A stretch of 59,426 nt of DNA from an uncultured Porphyromonadaceae bacterium (GTDB lineage Bacteria; Bacteroidota; Bacteroidia; Bacteroidales; Muribaculaceae), in contig UQUV01000016.1 of assembly GCA_900544305.1 (NCBI GenBank), forward strand, positions 1 through 59,426. The letters are read 5' to 3'. Below the pieces are notes generated by a model, which did not search any database, was not told the origin of the DNA, and saw only the letters and a list, made by a program, of their open reading frames with translations. This document shows, piece after piece, positions 17,760-27,258 of the stretch. Every line of letters starts with the position of its first letter. The first letter of the stretch is position 1. A program made the position numbers and the translations under genes.

Positions 17760-18932
17760 ATGTTTAAACAAGGACTTACTATTTGTCGCGCGGTATTGGC
17801 GACAATGATTTTTGCCTCGCTCTGGAGTTGTAAATCTGATGACAAACCACAGCCTCCAGTTGTAATTGTAGAAAAGCCGTCGCAGCAAGACGTGCACATT
17901 TATGGTGAATATGTCGGCCGTATCCGTGCCGCACAATTCGTAGAGCTCCATGCCCGCGTTGAAGGCTATTTGGAGAAAATGCTTTTTGAAGAAGGCAAAT
18001 ATGTAAAAAAAGGAGAGCCGTTATTCGTCATTAATCAGGCTCAATACAAAGCCCGAGTTGAAAAAGCCAAAGCACAACTTAAAAAGGACGAAGCGCTTGC
18101 ATCGAAAGCCAAACGTGACGTTGAGCGTCTGAAGCCTTTGTATGAACAACACGCTGCCAGCCAGTTAGACTTGGATAATGCCGTTGCAGCATTGGAAAAT
18201 GCAGAAGCAAACATTGCAATGAGCAAGGCCGACCTCGATCAGGCTGAATTGGAATTAAGCTATACAGTGATTACCTCTCCAATGTCAGGCTATATCAGCG
18301 AAAGAGCTGTTGATATCGGTAGCTTGGTTGGCCCGGGTGCAAAATCCAAATTGGCAGCAGTAGTAAAAAGCGATACTGTCTTGGTTGATTTCAAAATGAC
18401 CTCGCTCGACTACCTGAGAGCCGAAAGAAGAAATATCAAATTCGGAGAAACGGACTCCAACCGTTCATGGCAACCGACAATTTCGGTCACACTTGCCGAC
18501 AATACGGAATATCCGTTGAAAGGTGTTGTCGATTTTGCCGACCCAATTGTTGACCCGGAAACAGGAACATTCGGCGTGCGTGCTGAACTCCCTAACCCCA
18601 AAAACACTCTTTTGCCTGGACAGTTTACCCGTGTAAAACTATTGATTGACGTAAGAGAAAATGCAATAGTTGTTCCACGCAAGGCCTTGTCTATTGAAAA
18701 AGGCGGAGCTTTTATTTTCGTTGTCCGCAAAGACAGTATTGCAGAAAAACGTTTCGTTCAGACAGGTCCTGAAATCGGAAATAATGTCGTAATTGAACGA
18801 GGTTTGGGATTAAATGAAAATGTGGTGATTGAAGGCTTCCACAAATTGCTCCCCGGTGCTACGGTCAAACCAATTAACTCTAATGACAAACAAGCCATTG
18901 AGGCTATAAAAGAAAACGAAGAAGATAAATGA
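17760..18932 (+). CDS. RND efflux periplasmic adaptor subunit (AcrA/MexA type)
   Basis: The adaptor (membrane fusion protein) links the inner-membrane pump to the outer-membrane channel. Residues 1-24 are a lipoprotein signal peptide ending at C24 (LWSC), so it is probably lipid-anchored in the periplasm. A biotinyl-lipoyl half-motif (VEGYLEKMLFEEGKYVKKGEPLF) is followed by an alpha-helical hairpin (about 95-165), the second lipoyl half (VITSPMSGYISERAVDIGSLV), and beta-barrel and membrane-proximal domains. At 390 residues it has the family length. It overlaps the pump gene by 4 nt (ATGA). No regulator gene lies next to it. Confidence 0.92.
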   Translation: MFKQGLTICRAVLATMIFASLWSCKSDDKPQPPVVIVEKPSQQDVHIYGEYVGRIRAAQFVELHARVEGYLEKMLFEEGKYVKKGEPLFVINQAQYKARVEKAKAQLKKDEALASKAKRDVERLKPLYEQHAASQLDLDNAVAALENAEANIAMSKADLDQAELELSYTVITSPMSGYISERAVDIGSLVGPGAKSKLAAVVKSDTVLVDFKMTSLDYLRAERRNIKFGETDSNRSWQPTISVTLADNTEYPLKGVVDFADPIVDPETGTFGVRAELPNPKNTLLPGQFTRVKLLIDVRENAIVVPRKALSIEKGGAFIFVVRKDSIAEKRFVQTGPEIGNNVVIERGLGLNENVVIEGFHKLLPGATVKPINSNDKQAIEAIKENEEDK

Positions 18933-21900
18933 AACCAGGATTTTTTATAGATAGACCCGTATTCTCGATAGTGCTTTCAACATTGATTGTCATTGTCGGG
19001 TTAATAGGCCTGCTGTTTCTTCCTATAGAACAGTATCCGCAAATTACGCCGCCTGTCGTAAAGGTCAGTGCATCCTATTCAGGTGCAAATGCCTTGACCG
19101 TATCACAAGCCGTTGCAACGCCAATCGAGCAGGAATTGAACGGTACGCCGGGTATGATATATATGCAAAGTAGCTGTACTAACTCCGGTAGTTTGACTAT
19201 TACGGTAACTTTTGATGTCTCAGCCGACCCAGACATGTCAGCTGTAGAAATTCAAAACCGTGTTAAATTGGCAGAAAGCCGATTGCCAGCAGAAGTTGTA
19301 CAAAACGGTATCTCTGTTGAAAAACAGGCACCCAGTCAGCTCATGACTCTGACGTTGATGTCAGATGACCCTAAGTTTGACGAAATTTACTTGAGTAACT
19401 TCGCTACAATTAATGTTCAAGACGTATTACGCCGTATTCCGGGTGTTGGACGTATTTCAAATGTCGGTAGCCGTTACTACGGTATGCAGATATGGGTTTA
19501 CCCTGACCGTTTGGCAAACTTCGGTTTGACAATCAAGGATTTGCAGAATGCACTGAAAGACCAGAACCGCGAATCGGCAGCAGGTGAATTAGGAAAGCAA
19601 CCGGTAATCGATGTTGACATCACTTTGCCGATTACGGCATCCGGACGTCTTTCTACTGTAGAAGAATTTGAAGATATCGTTATCCGGGCAAACCCCGACG
19701 GTTCAATCATACGAATGCGTGACGTTGCACGTGTTTCGCTTGAAGCCTCTTCCTACTCTACGGAAAGTGGTATCAACGGCAAGAATGCGGCAATTCTTGG
19801 TATCTATATGCTGCCAGGAGCCAATGCATTGGAAGTTGCTGAAAACGTGAAGGCAACAATGAAGGAAATCAGTAAAAGTTTTCCGGATGAATTGGAATAC
19901 AACTTCCCGTTCGACATGACCGAATACATTTCGCAATCTATTCATGAAGTTTACAAGACTTTGTTTGAAGCGTTGTTCCTGGTCGTTTTGGTTGTATTCT
20001 TTTCACTGCAAAACTGGCGTGCTGCGTTAATTCCAATTATCGCCGTTCCTATTTCGTTGGTCGGAACATTTGGATTTATGCTCATCATGGGCTTCTCTTT
20101 GAACACGCTGACGTTGTTGGGCCTTGTACTTGCCATTGGTATTGTGGTGGACGACGCGATTGTCGTGGTTGAAAACGTCGAACGTATTATGAAAGAAGAA
20201 GGGCTGCCACCTAAGGAAGCTACTCACAAAGCCATGCATGAACTTGCGGGCGCATTGGTTGCCACCACGATGGTTTTGGCGGCAGTATTCGTCCCGGTTA
20301 GTTTCTTGGGAGGCATCACAGGTCTTCTCTATCGTCAGTTCTCCATTACGATTGCCGTTTCCGTTTTGCTGTCAATGGTTGTCGCTTTGACCTTGAGTCC
20401 GGCAATGTGTGCAATGATTCTTCGACCGGAGCACAAGAAAAAAGCGAAAGTTTTCCGATTAATCAACTATTGGCTCGCAGTCGGCAACAGGAAATATGCA
20501 AAGATTTTGCGCCGGTTCTTCCGCAATCCCCGCAGAGTTTTGGCCGGATTCGGACTTTCCATCGTACTTATCTTTGTCTTGAATTCCATCCTTCCGACCA
20601 GCTTTATTCCGGAAGAAGACCAAGGCTATTTCACGGTTGAACTCGAATTGCCGGAAGGTTCTACTCTTGAACGTACCCGTGAAGTGACGGATCGCGCCAT
20701 CGCCTTCCTTGACAATCATCCGGCCGTGGCATACGTTCAGAATGTGACCGGTAGCAGCCCACGCGTCGGTACTGCACAAAGCCGTTCTACCCTTACCGTC
20801 ATTCTGAAACCGTGGGAAGAAAGAGAAGGAAAAGGCATGGACGTAGCTTCTGTTATGCAGGATACCCGCGATGAGTTCTACAACTATCCGGAAGCGAAAG
20901 TATATGTCAACCGTCCTCCTGTTATCCCAGGTTTGGGTGAAAGCGGTGGACTTGAAATGCACTTGGAAGCCAAAGGCGATGCCAGCTGGGATGATTTGAT
21001 TGCAGCAACCGACACATTCCTGCATTATGCGTCTCAGGCGCCGGAACTTCAAGGAGTATCTTCTGCCCTCCAGTCAGAGATCCCGCAATTATACATTGAT
21101 GTAGACCGCGACCGTGCACAGTTCCTCGGTATTCCGATGGCCGACATATTCAACACGATGAAGGCATATTTGGGTTCTGTTTATGTAAACGACTTTAATA
21201 TGTTTAACCGAATCTATCGTGTATATATACAGGCTGAAGCCTCCTACAGAGCGTCACAGGAAAATCTCGGCATGTTCTATGTACGCGCGCAGAATGGAGC
21301 CATGGTACCATTGACGGCATTGGGTACAACAAAATACACGACAGGTCCGGGTACAATCAAACGCTTCAACATGTTCTCGACCGCATCCATCAATGCAGTA
21401 GCAGCACATGGATACAGTACGGGTGAAGCAATGGCTGCAATGGAAGAAATTGCCCAAACACATTTGCCGGAAAACATCGGTATTGAATGGAGCGGTCTCT
21501 CCTATCAGGAGAAAAAGGCAGACGGACAGACGGGTATTGTACTTGGATTGGTATTCCTGTTCGTATTCCTGTTCCTTGCAGCACAATATGAAAGCTGGAT
21601 AGTTCCAATCGCCGTATTGTTGTCATTGCCTGTAGCGGCATTAGGTGCTTATATGGGTATATGGGCTTGCGGATTGGAAAATGACATTTATTTCCAAATC
21701 GGTCTGGTAACACTGATTGGATTGGCGGCGAAGAATGCCATTTTGATTGTTGAATTTGCAAAAGTCCAGGTCGATGCCGGCTGTGATGTAATCAAATCGG
21801 CAATTCACGCATCACAAATGCGTTTCCGCCCTATCCTCATGACATCATTGGCATTCGTTTTGGGTATGCTGCCGATGGTTCTTGCTTCTGGACCGGGTTC

Positions 21901-22390
21901 TGCTTCCCGCCACAGTATCGGAACAGGCGTATTCTTCGGAATGCTTTTCGCCATCACATTTGGTATCGTCATCGTTCCGTTCTTCTTTGTATTGATTTAT
22001 AAATTGAAACAAGTTAATTTCAAACAGATTCTATTGAAAGGAAAATCATTTATGCCAATCATCGTTGCAGCTTTGGTTACGATGTCTGCTACATCCTGCA
22101 AAATTGGCAAAAAATACACTCGACCGGATCTGAATCTACCCGAGACCTTTGAAGTTGTTGGCGACAGTTCTTCTGTTGCCGACATCGGATGGGGCACATT
22201 GTATCAGGATACGGTACTGCAATCATTGATCGAGAAGGCGCTGCACAACAATAAGGATATGTGTATCGCAGCCGCTAAAATCAAAGAACTGATGGCTGCA
22301 AAACGCATTTCAAATGCCCGACTGTATCCGTCTGCAACCTTGTCATTGCATGCTGAACGCGAAAGTGAAAACTATGGCGGTAATAAGTAA
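18929..22390 (+). CDS. RND efflux pump (HAE-1) fused to the start of an outer-membrane factor
   Basis: Residues 1 to about 1035 form a complete AcrB/MexB-type pump: TM1 at 10-30, porter domains, the TM4 proton relay LAIGIVVDDAIVVVENVERI, and twelve TM segments ending at FFFVLIYKLKQ. The frame does not stop there. It continues through a lipoprotein-type signal peptide (M1042 at nt 22052, cysteine 1057) into the N-terminal part of an OprM/TolC-like outer-membrane factor. It then ends at an in-frame TAA (22388-22390) in the middle of that domain, at 1153 residues. The pump part looks intact. Export of drugs or bile-like compounds is a family-level inference. Confidence 0.9.
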   Translation: MKPGFFIDRPVFSIVLSTLIVIVGLIGLLFLPIEQYPQITPPVVKVSASYSGANALTVSQAVATPIEQELNGTPGMIYMQSSCTNSGSLTITVTFDVSADPDMSAVEIQNRVKLAESRLPAEVVQNGISVEKQAPSQLMTLTLMSDDPKFDEIYLSNFATINVQDVLRRIPGVGRISNVGSRYYGMQIWVYPDRLANFGLTIKDLQNALKDQNRESAAGELGKQPVIDVDITLPITASGRLSTVEEFEDIVIRANPDGSIIRMRDVARVSLEASSYSTESGINGKNAAILGIYMLPGANALEVAENVKATMKEISKSFPDELEYNFPFDMTEYISQSIHEVYKTLFEALFLVVLVVFFSLQNWRAALIPIIAVPISLVGTFGFMLIMGFSLNTLTLLGLVLAIGIVVDDAIVVVENVERIMKEEGLPPKEATHKAMHELAGALVATTMVLAAVFVPVSFLGGITGLLYRQFSITIAVSVLLSMVVALTLSPAMCAMILRPEHKKKAKVFRLINYWLAVGNRKYAKILRRFFRNPRRVLAGFGLSIVLIFVLNSILPTSFIPEEDQGYFTVELELPEGSTLERTREVTDRAIAFLDNHPAVAYVQNVTGSSPRVGTAQSRSTLTVILKPWEEREGKGMDVASVMQDTRDEFYNYPEAKVYVNRPPVIPGLGESGGLEMHLEAKGDASWDDLIAATDTFLHYASQAPELQGVSSALQSEIPQLYIDVDRDRAQFLGIPMADIFNTMKAYLGSVYVNDFNMFNRIYRVYIQAEASYRASQENLGMFYVRAQNGAMVPLTALGTTKYTTGPGTIKRFNMFSTASINAVAAHGYSTGEAMAAMEEIAQTHLPENIGIEWSGLSYQEKKADGQTGIVLGLVFLFVFLFLAAQYESWIVPIAVLLSLPVAALGAYMGIWACGLENDIYFQIGLVTLIGLAAKNAILIVEFAKVQVDAGCDVIKSAIHASQMRFRPILMTSLAFVLGMLPMVLASGPGSASRHSIGTGVFFGMLFAITFGIVIVPFFFVLIYKLKQVNFKQILLKGKSFMPIIVAALVTMSATSCKIGKKYTRPDLNLPETFEVVGDSSSVADIGWGTLYQDTVLQSLIEKALHNNKDMCIAAAKIKELMAAKRISNARLYPSATLSLHAERESENYGGNK

Positions 22391-23467
22391 GATATCGATA
22401 ATGAATTCGATCCTAAGCTTGGTTTTACATGGGAACTTGATTTCTGGGGTAACATTCGATGGGCAAAGGAAGCCGACCTGGCTGCATACTTACAGTCCGT
22501 CGAAGCACAGAAAGCGTTGCAGATGACGTTAGTTTCAGAGGTTGCCTCTGCCTATTTTGAACTGTGTGCCCTCGACCGAGAATTAAACATTGTAGAAAAG
22601 ACACTCGAAGCTCGTCGCGAGGGTGTACGATTGGCAAAACTGCGGTTTGAAGGAGGTTTGACTTCAGAAACAGCATACAATCAGGCTTTGGTTGAACTTG
22701 CTAAGACTGAAACTAAAATCCCGACTCTCGAAGAGCAGATAAAAATAAAGGAAAGCGACTTGGCTCTCCTTTTAGGTGAATATCCTACCGGAATACCTCG
22801 TGGAGCTTCATTGAACGAACAGACCCTACCTGAAATTCTTCCGGTCGGTTTGCCTTCTACTCTTTTGGAGCGTCGTCCGGATGTACGTCAGGCAGAACTG
22901 AAACTGCGTGAAATGAATGCAAAAGTAGGGGTGGCATTTACCAATATGTTCCCGAAAATAACTCTGACGGCAAAACTCGGTTTTGAAAGTGACCAGCTTT
23001 CAAATCTTATCAAAAGCCCCTATTGGTTCCTGGCAGGTGACCTGCTGCAACCTATTTTTGGTATGGGTAGCAACATTGCCAAACACAAGGTGGCGAAAGC
23101 CCAATACGAGCAGGAAATTTATGCCTACCAAAAATCCGTATTGAAAGCTTTCAAGGAAGTAAACGATGCCATTATTTCAGCACGTAAGAGCAAAGAAATC
23201 ACAGCATCTTGGCGTACACTGGAAGCATCAGCCAACAAATATCTGGAACTTGCACAACTCCAATATATAAATGGTGTAACCAGCTATATGGACGTATTGG
23301 ATGCTCAGCGTGGATTGCTCGACGCACAAATTGGATTGAATAATGCTGTACTCAGTGAACTGAAAACTATTGTCAAACTTTATAAAGCTCTCGGAGGAGG
23401 ATATACAAACGAAATACTCCAACTCGAAAAAGAGAAATTAGAATCTGACAAGAAAGCAGAAAAATAA
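22052..23467 (+). pseudogene. Outer-membrane factor (OprM/TolC family) interrupted by an in-frame TAA
   Basis: This region encodes the outer-membrane channel of the efflux system. It can be read from an ATG at 22052 that begins its own lipoprotein signal peptide (MPIIVAALVTMSATSC). AAAGGA lies 9 nt before that ATG, though this phylum rarely uses such sites. The same frame is used by the pump, so no stop separates the two. A TAA at 22388-22390 splits the domain. Homology resumes at the very next codon (FTWELDFWGNIR, then VSEVASAYFELCALDREL) and runs to 23467, including LPSTLLERRPDVRQAE. Without the TAA, pump plus channel would be one frame of about 1512 codons. The first in-frame ATG after the stop is at 22517 and would lack the N-terminus. 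Confidence 0.85.
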
Positions 23468-23497
23468 GTTTTCGGAACAGAAACGAGAAACGTTATA

Positions 23498-23537
23498 AAA
23501 CAGAAAAGGGGATCAGTTTCGACCCCCTTTTCTGTTT
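23498..23537. terminator. Bidirectional terminator after the efflux operon
   Basis: 14-bp inverted repeat (AAACAGAAAAGGGG at 23498-23511, CCCCTTTTCTGTTT at 23524-23537) with a 12-nt loop. It lies between convergent genes, with T-rich sequence on the plus-strand exit. Confidence 0.85.
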
Positions 23538-23550
23538 CTATATATTTTTA

Positions 23551-25164
23551 TTAAAATTTCAACCCAACAGAAAGCACAACTTCATGATTGTTGTCTGTAA
23601 TTTTCGCTGTTGGCGAAACTCCTGTCAGATATCCGTTAGGTTCAACCTCCGGAGAGTATGCATGAAATGTGCTTTTTCTTGTTTTATACAAATATGCCAT
23701 ATCAACATAGAATGCTTTATAGCGATAACCCAATCCGGCTGTTATGTACTGAATGTTGTCGTCCAATGTGTACGACAATGTTGTACCGGCCTGCACCACA
23801 TTCAATTTGTCATTTCTGATTTCTTCTGTAAACGGAGAAAGCTGCAATGAATAGCCCAATCTTAAACCAAATTGCGGCGTTACTTTAAACTCACCGCCTA
23901 AACGGAAAATATTAGAAGAACGATAGTAATCCTTGATGTAATCAGATACATAAACATCTTCTTTTCCATCATAAGATACGCTCATGGTTGGATAAGTTAC
24001 ACGCTCATAATCAAAACTGATGATTCCGCGACCTCCAACAACGGCAGCAGCACTACCAATAAACCGCCACGGAGAATTCATGTCAAAATATGTTTCTCCG
24101 ACATAGCCTTCATCTGTTGTCGCCTTTCCTGCAATATTCATAGAACTTGCCACGTCATAGGCAGAAAAAGCATAGGATGTATTGGCGTAATATTCCGATT
24201 TCAGTGAGTAGAATGTCGGTGTGTGGAATGCAAAACCGACTCTGAATTCATTTATAGGCTTGAAAATAACTCCCAACTTGAAGTTCAATCCGCTTCCTCT
24301 CATTGAGAAGTAATTCTCCATACCCCACGAAGCGCTTCCGTTTCCACTTTTGTTTCCGCCGTCATAAGGCACATGAGCATTATCAAGACTTTCTCCATAA
24401 TAGGAATACAATTGGTAGTCAACATCAACAATACCTAAGCTTGCACCCCAGTACAGCATATCCATGGCATTGCCACCAAAACTCAGCGTATATTCGTCTA
24501 TGCCGCCACGTTCGTCAACCTCCAATTCTCCGCGACCGGTTGTTCCGGTTTGGAACAAGCCTTTATAAGTGTCACCGCTTGGATTTATCAAATACGAATT
24601 ATAGGCAAGAATACTCATCCACGGACAATAGGATTCCTGATAAGGATTATAGCCGTTTTGTACTGCACCAAGTTCTTCCGGTTTCCATCCGCCGGCGGTT
24701 GTCTGGTTGGCGACATAATTGGTCATAGATCCCTGAAGATTGCTGATACCACCGGAATAATGCCGATTGAATGAAGCAGTTCTGTTATAGCTAATACCCC
24801 AATTCACATTCGGAATAACGCTGGAGCCGGTCCGGAATGTACCAATATAACCAAGATTGCTGAAATTGAAATTCTTATGCTTTTCTTTTCCGAACGCGCC
24901 ATTGCCCATTGAAGTGTTCTGAATATCCCAGTTCAATGTCAATCCAAGTTCCGAACTGCGATAGATTCCAATTCCACCCGGATTCTGATTGAGAACAGAC
25001 AAATCACCACCCAAAGCACCAAAAGCACCAGCCATTGACATAAAGCGTGCAGAACCTCTTAAATCTGACTGTGACAAGCTGTACACATCAAAAGCACTCT
25101 GCGACTGCATTGCAAAGGGATAACATCCCAGCAATGCTGCTATCAAAATATACTTTGTTTTCAT
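23551..25164 (-). CDS. OmpP1/FadL-like outer membrane beta-barrel protein
   Basis: The 537-residue protein has a signal peptide (about 1-22, ending MQSQS). The next segment, DLRGSARFMSMAGAFGALGGDLSVLNQNPGGIGIYRSSELGLTLNW, carries the 'NPGG' hatch-like motif of the FadL/OmpP1 (hydrophobic transport) family. The remainder shows repeated amphipathic beta-strand patterns and ends in a terminal Phe (VVLSVGLKF), as expected for a barrel protein. It is likely an outer-membrane channel for hydrophobic compounds. It lies 13 nt downstream of the aromatic-rich exported protein and is probably co-transcribed with it. Confidence 0.85.
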   Translation of the reverse strand: MKTKYILIAALLGCYPFAMQSQSAFDVYSLSQSDLRGSARFMSMAGAFGALGGDLSVLNQNPGGIGIYRSSELGLTLNWDIQNTSMGNGAFGKEKHKNFNFSNLGYIGTFRTGSSVIPNVNWGISYNRTASFNRHYSGGISNLQGSMTNYVANQTTAGGWKPEELGAVQNGYNPYQESYCPWMSILAYNSYLINPSGDTYKGLFQTGTTGRGELEVDERGGIDEYTLSFGGNAMDMLYWGASLGIVDVDYQLYSYYGESLDNAHVPYDGGNKSGNGSASWGMENYFSMRGSGLNFKLGVIFKPINEFRVGFAFHTPTFYSLKSEYYANTSYAFSAYDVASSMNIAGKATTDEGYVGETYFDMNSPWRFIGSAAAVVGGRGIISFDYERVTYPTMSVSYDGKEDVYVSDYIKDYYRSSNIFRLGGEFKVTPQFGLRLGYSLQLSPFTEEIRNDKLNVVQAGTTLSYTLDDNIQYITAGLGYRYKAFYVDMAYLYKTRKSTFHAYSPEVEPNGYLTGVSPTAKITDNNHEVVLSVGLKF

Positions 25165-25177
25165 ATCATTCTAAAAT

Positions 25178-26227
25178 TTAACGTCTTCCACCACGTCCAC
25201 CGCCGCTTCCGCCAAATGAGCCACGTCCGCCACCAGTTGAACCGCCTCTGAACGAACCGGAATTACCACGGTTTGTCGGATTTGAGAATGAAGGACTTGT
25301 AGTTGTACCTCTTCTATAAGAATTTGACGGTGAATAGTTGAAATCAAAATCATTTTCACGCGTATTGTTATTATTCACGGAACCGCCACGATAACCGTTA
25401 TACGTTCTTTGGTTGTAATTATTCGTATTATTGAATGTCGATGACGGTCTACGTCCCGTAGCTGTTGAGTTCCTTCTTATTGTGGAATTGACAGGACGTC
25501 GTCCATCAGAGACCGTTGAACTGCCGGAATTTCCACCAAACGGGCGTCGTCCGTTGCTTGAATAGCGATGGTTGCTATTCCAAGCATAACTTGGATAATA
25601 GTGATGATGGTAGCCATAATAAGGATACGGATGATAATAGCCCGGTCCCCAGAACGGATCATACCAACTGCACCAAGGATCCCAATAGCCGTAACCCCAA
25701 TAGGTATAAAACGGAGAATACCAGTAAGAAGAATATCTTGGTCCGTACCATGGACTATACCAGGAAGAATACCAAGGGTCATAAAAACCAAAGGAAACGG
25801 TTGTTGACGGAGTTCCGACATAAATATTTACATCATCGGCATAATAGAGTTCTATCAATTCCGGATCGTCCGAGGCAGTCACAATATCAGGATTGCTGAA
25901 ACGCTCAATCCTGTCCGTATATGTAAACATGGAACTGTTTGCCGGTCGGATTGAATCTACAGCAGAAGAATCCCGCTGAGTGTATGAACGCCCCATTCTG
26001 TTATAGGCATCAACATCTACATCATTATTGTTGTAGACCTGATACGTGGGAGCCTTCATCTCAGGATTTGCCAATTCATATTCAGCCTGAAGTTCTGCAA
26101 GTTTTTCTTGCCTTTCCTTTTTCGCTTTTTCCGCATCGTAATAGATGTCGTCATCATAATAGCCTTGTCCAAACATTGGGGTTATTGAAAACATCAAAAC
26201 GCCCAAAAACAGTTTATAGTTTCTCAT
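25178..26227 (-). CDS. Exported Tyr/Trp/Pro-rich protein with RGG-like tail
   Basis: The 349-residue protein has a signal peptide (about 1-20, ending MFGQG). A charged segment follows (KAKKERQEKLAELQAEYELA). The middle region (about 150-230) is dominated by Tyr, Trp, Pro and Ser, with repeats of the form WYSPWYGP and YYHPYPYYGYHHHYY. The last third is rich in Ser, Asn, Arg and Gly and ends in GGGRGSFGGSGGGRGGRR. Similar low-complexity proteins occur in Bacteroidales without known function. It is upstream of, and probably co-transcribed with, the OmpP1/FadL-like gene. No enzyme motif is visible; a surface or matrix role is a guess. Confidence 0.75.
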   Translation of the reverse strand: MRNYKLFLGVLMFSITPMFGQGYYDDDIYYDAEKAKKERQEKLAELQAEYELANPEMKAPTYQVYNNNDVDVDAYNRMGRSYTQRDSSAVDSIRPANSSMFTYTDRIERFSNPDIVTASDDPELIELYYADDVNIYVGTPSTTVSFGFYDPWYSSWYSPWYGPRYSSYWYSPFYTYWGYGYWDPWCSWYDPFWGPGYYHPYPYYGYHHHYYPSYAWNSNHRYSSNGRRPFGGNSGSSTVSDGRRPVNSTIRRNSTATGRRPSSTFNNTNNYNQRTYNGYRGGSVNNNNTRENDFDFNYSPSNSYRRGTTTSPSFSNPTNRGNSGSFRGGSTGGGRGSFGGSGGGRGGRR

Positions 26228-26381
26228 TTTGTCCTCCTTTCTTTATTTGACCAGTTTCTTTCTGAAAAGTTTAACTGATTTCAAAGAAAACGCAACATGC
26301 TTGTTATTTAATCAAATTAGACAGACATTATTACTTTCAAGATACGTAAATACATCCGAACAAGCAATAATATCTCATATT

Positions 26382-26389
26382 CAAAGATA
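26382..26389 (-). promoter_or_regulatory. Probable promoter of the aromatic-rich protein/OmpP1 unit
   Basis: The minus strand reads TATCTTTG (TAnnTTTG). GTTG stands 19 nt upstream (26409-26412), close to the TTTG -33 element. It would give a 5' untranslated region of about 150 nt. The rest of the 221-nt gap (26228-26448) is AT-rich with no gene visible. Confidence 0.55.
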
Positions 26390-26448
26390 TAACAAATTCT
26401 ACAATAGGCAACACCCAAGTGTCTTATTTTGGAATTTTTATCTATTTA

Positions 26449-27153
26449 TCACATATAAAGGTAAAAATTTCCCGTCAAATTCTTATAATCCATAGAAAAC
26501 TCCCCTTCTTCCCTGATGCAAAGCTCTTTATCGTCGACGGTACATTCACAATTGGAAAACTCCCACAAATAACGTTTTACAGCTTTCTTTTCGGATGGCT
26601 TTACAGCCACCCTACGCTTAATCCAAAAATCGCTCTCCCCTGCCAAAAATTCTATATACTCTTTTACTTCTACAGGTGCTATTAAAGCAAACACACCACC
26701 TGGTAACAATAGCGACTTTACTTTTTCAAACAGCCTTTCAAATGGCAAGGAATCTGTATGCCGAGCCATAGCACGCCGTTTGTCCGGAGCTACAATATCT
26801 GTTTTAAAAAAAGGAGGATTTGAAACAATCAAATCATACTTGCTGTCGCTTGTATAAGTTAGAAAATCCACATCAAAAACCGAAAGCCGTTCTTTCCAAG
26901 CCGATTTTTCAAAATTTTCAGCCGCTTCAGCCGCCGCCAAGTCATCTATTTCAACAGCATCAATTTTCGCCTCTGTATTCCGCTGTGCTGCCATCAGGGC
27001 AATCAATCCGCTACCACATCCCACGTCCAAAATACGATGAGCTTTTGACACATCACACCAGGCACCAAGCAATACCCCATCGGTTCCTATCTTCATTGCA
27101 CAATTCTTGTGGCTGATTTCAAACTGCTGAAATCTGAATATTCCGTCTGACAT
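26449..27153 (-). CDS. trmN6: tRNA1(Val) (adenine-37-N6)-methyltransferase
   Basis: This SAM-dependent N6-adenine methyltransferase of the YfiC/TrmN6 family acts on tRNA. The 234-residue protein has SAM motif I DVGCGSG at 43-49, an acidic residue closing motif II (DAVEID), and the catalytic NPPF at 112-115. The start, IFRFQQFEISHKNCAMKIGTDGVLLGAW, is characteristic of the subfamily. It is the only gene of its unit. Relatives that methylate other RNAs exist, so the exact tRNA position is by family. Confidence 0.88.
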   Translation of the reverse strand: MSDGIFRFQQFEISHKNCAMKIGTDGVLLGAWCDVSKAHRILDVGCGSGLIALMAAQRNTEAKIDAVEIDDLAAAEAAENFEKSAWKERLSVFDVDFLTYTSDSKYDLIVSNPPFFKTDIVAPDKRRAMARHTDSLPFERLFEKVKSLLLPGGVFALIAPVEVKEYIEFLAGESDFWIKRRVAVKPSEKKAVKRYLWEFSNCECTVDDKELCIREEGEFSMDYKNLTGNFYLYM

Positions 27154-27198
27154 TATTTCGATTTGTTTTTACAAAAATACGACATAACGCCATTATAT

Positions 27199-27236
27199 GC
27201 AAAATGCGCCATTCCCATAAGGAACAGCGCATTTGC
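27199..27236 (-). terminator. Hairpin downstream of the M13 peptidase gene
   Basis: GCAAAATGCGC (27199-27209) and GCGCATTTGC (27227-27236) pair with one bulged A, with further pairing inside (TTCC/GGAA). It lies between the M13 peptidase stop and the trmN6 start. There is no strong U-run, so termination is plausible but not certain. Confidence 0.55.
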
Positions 27237-27258
27237 AATATCTTGTAAAAAAGACGGA

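Noticed and set aside
22388..22390. Programmed stop-codon readthrough in the efflux channel
   Set aside because: I see no known readthrough or selenocysteine-type context and the stop is TAA. Simple nonsense mutation or assembly error is more economical, so recoding is kept only as a possibility.
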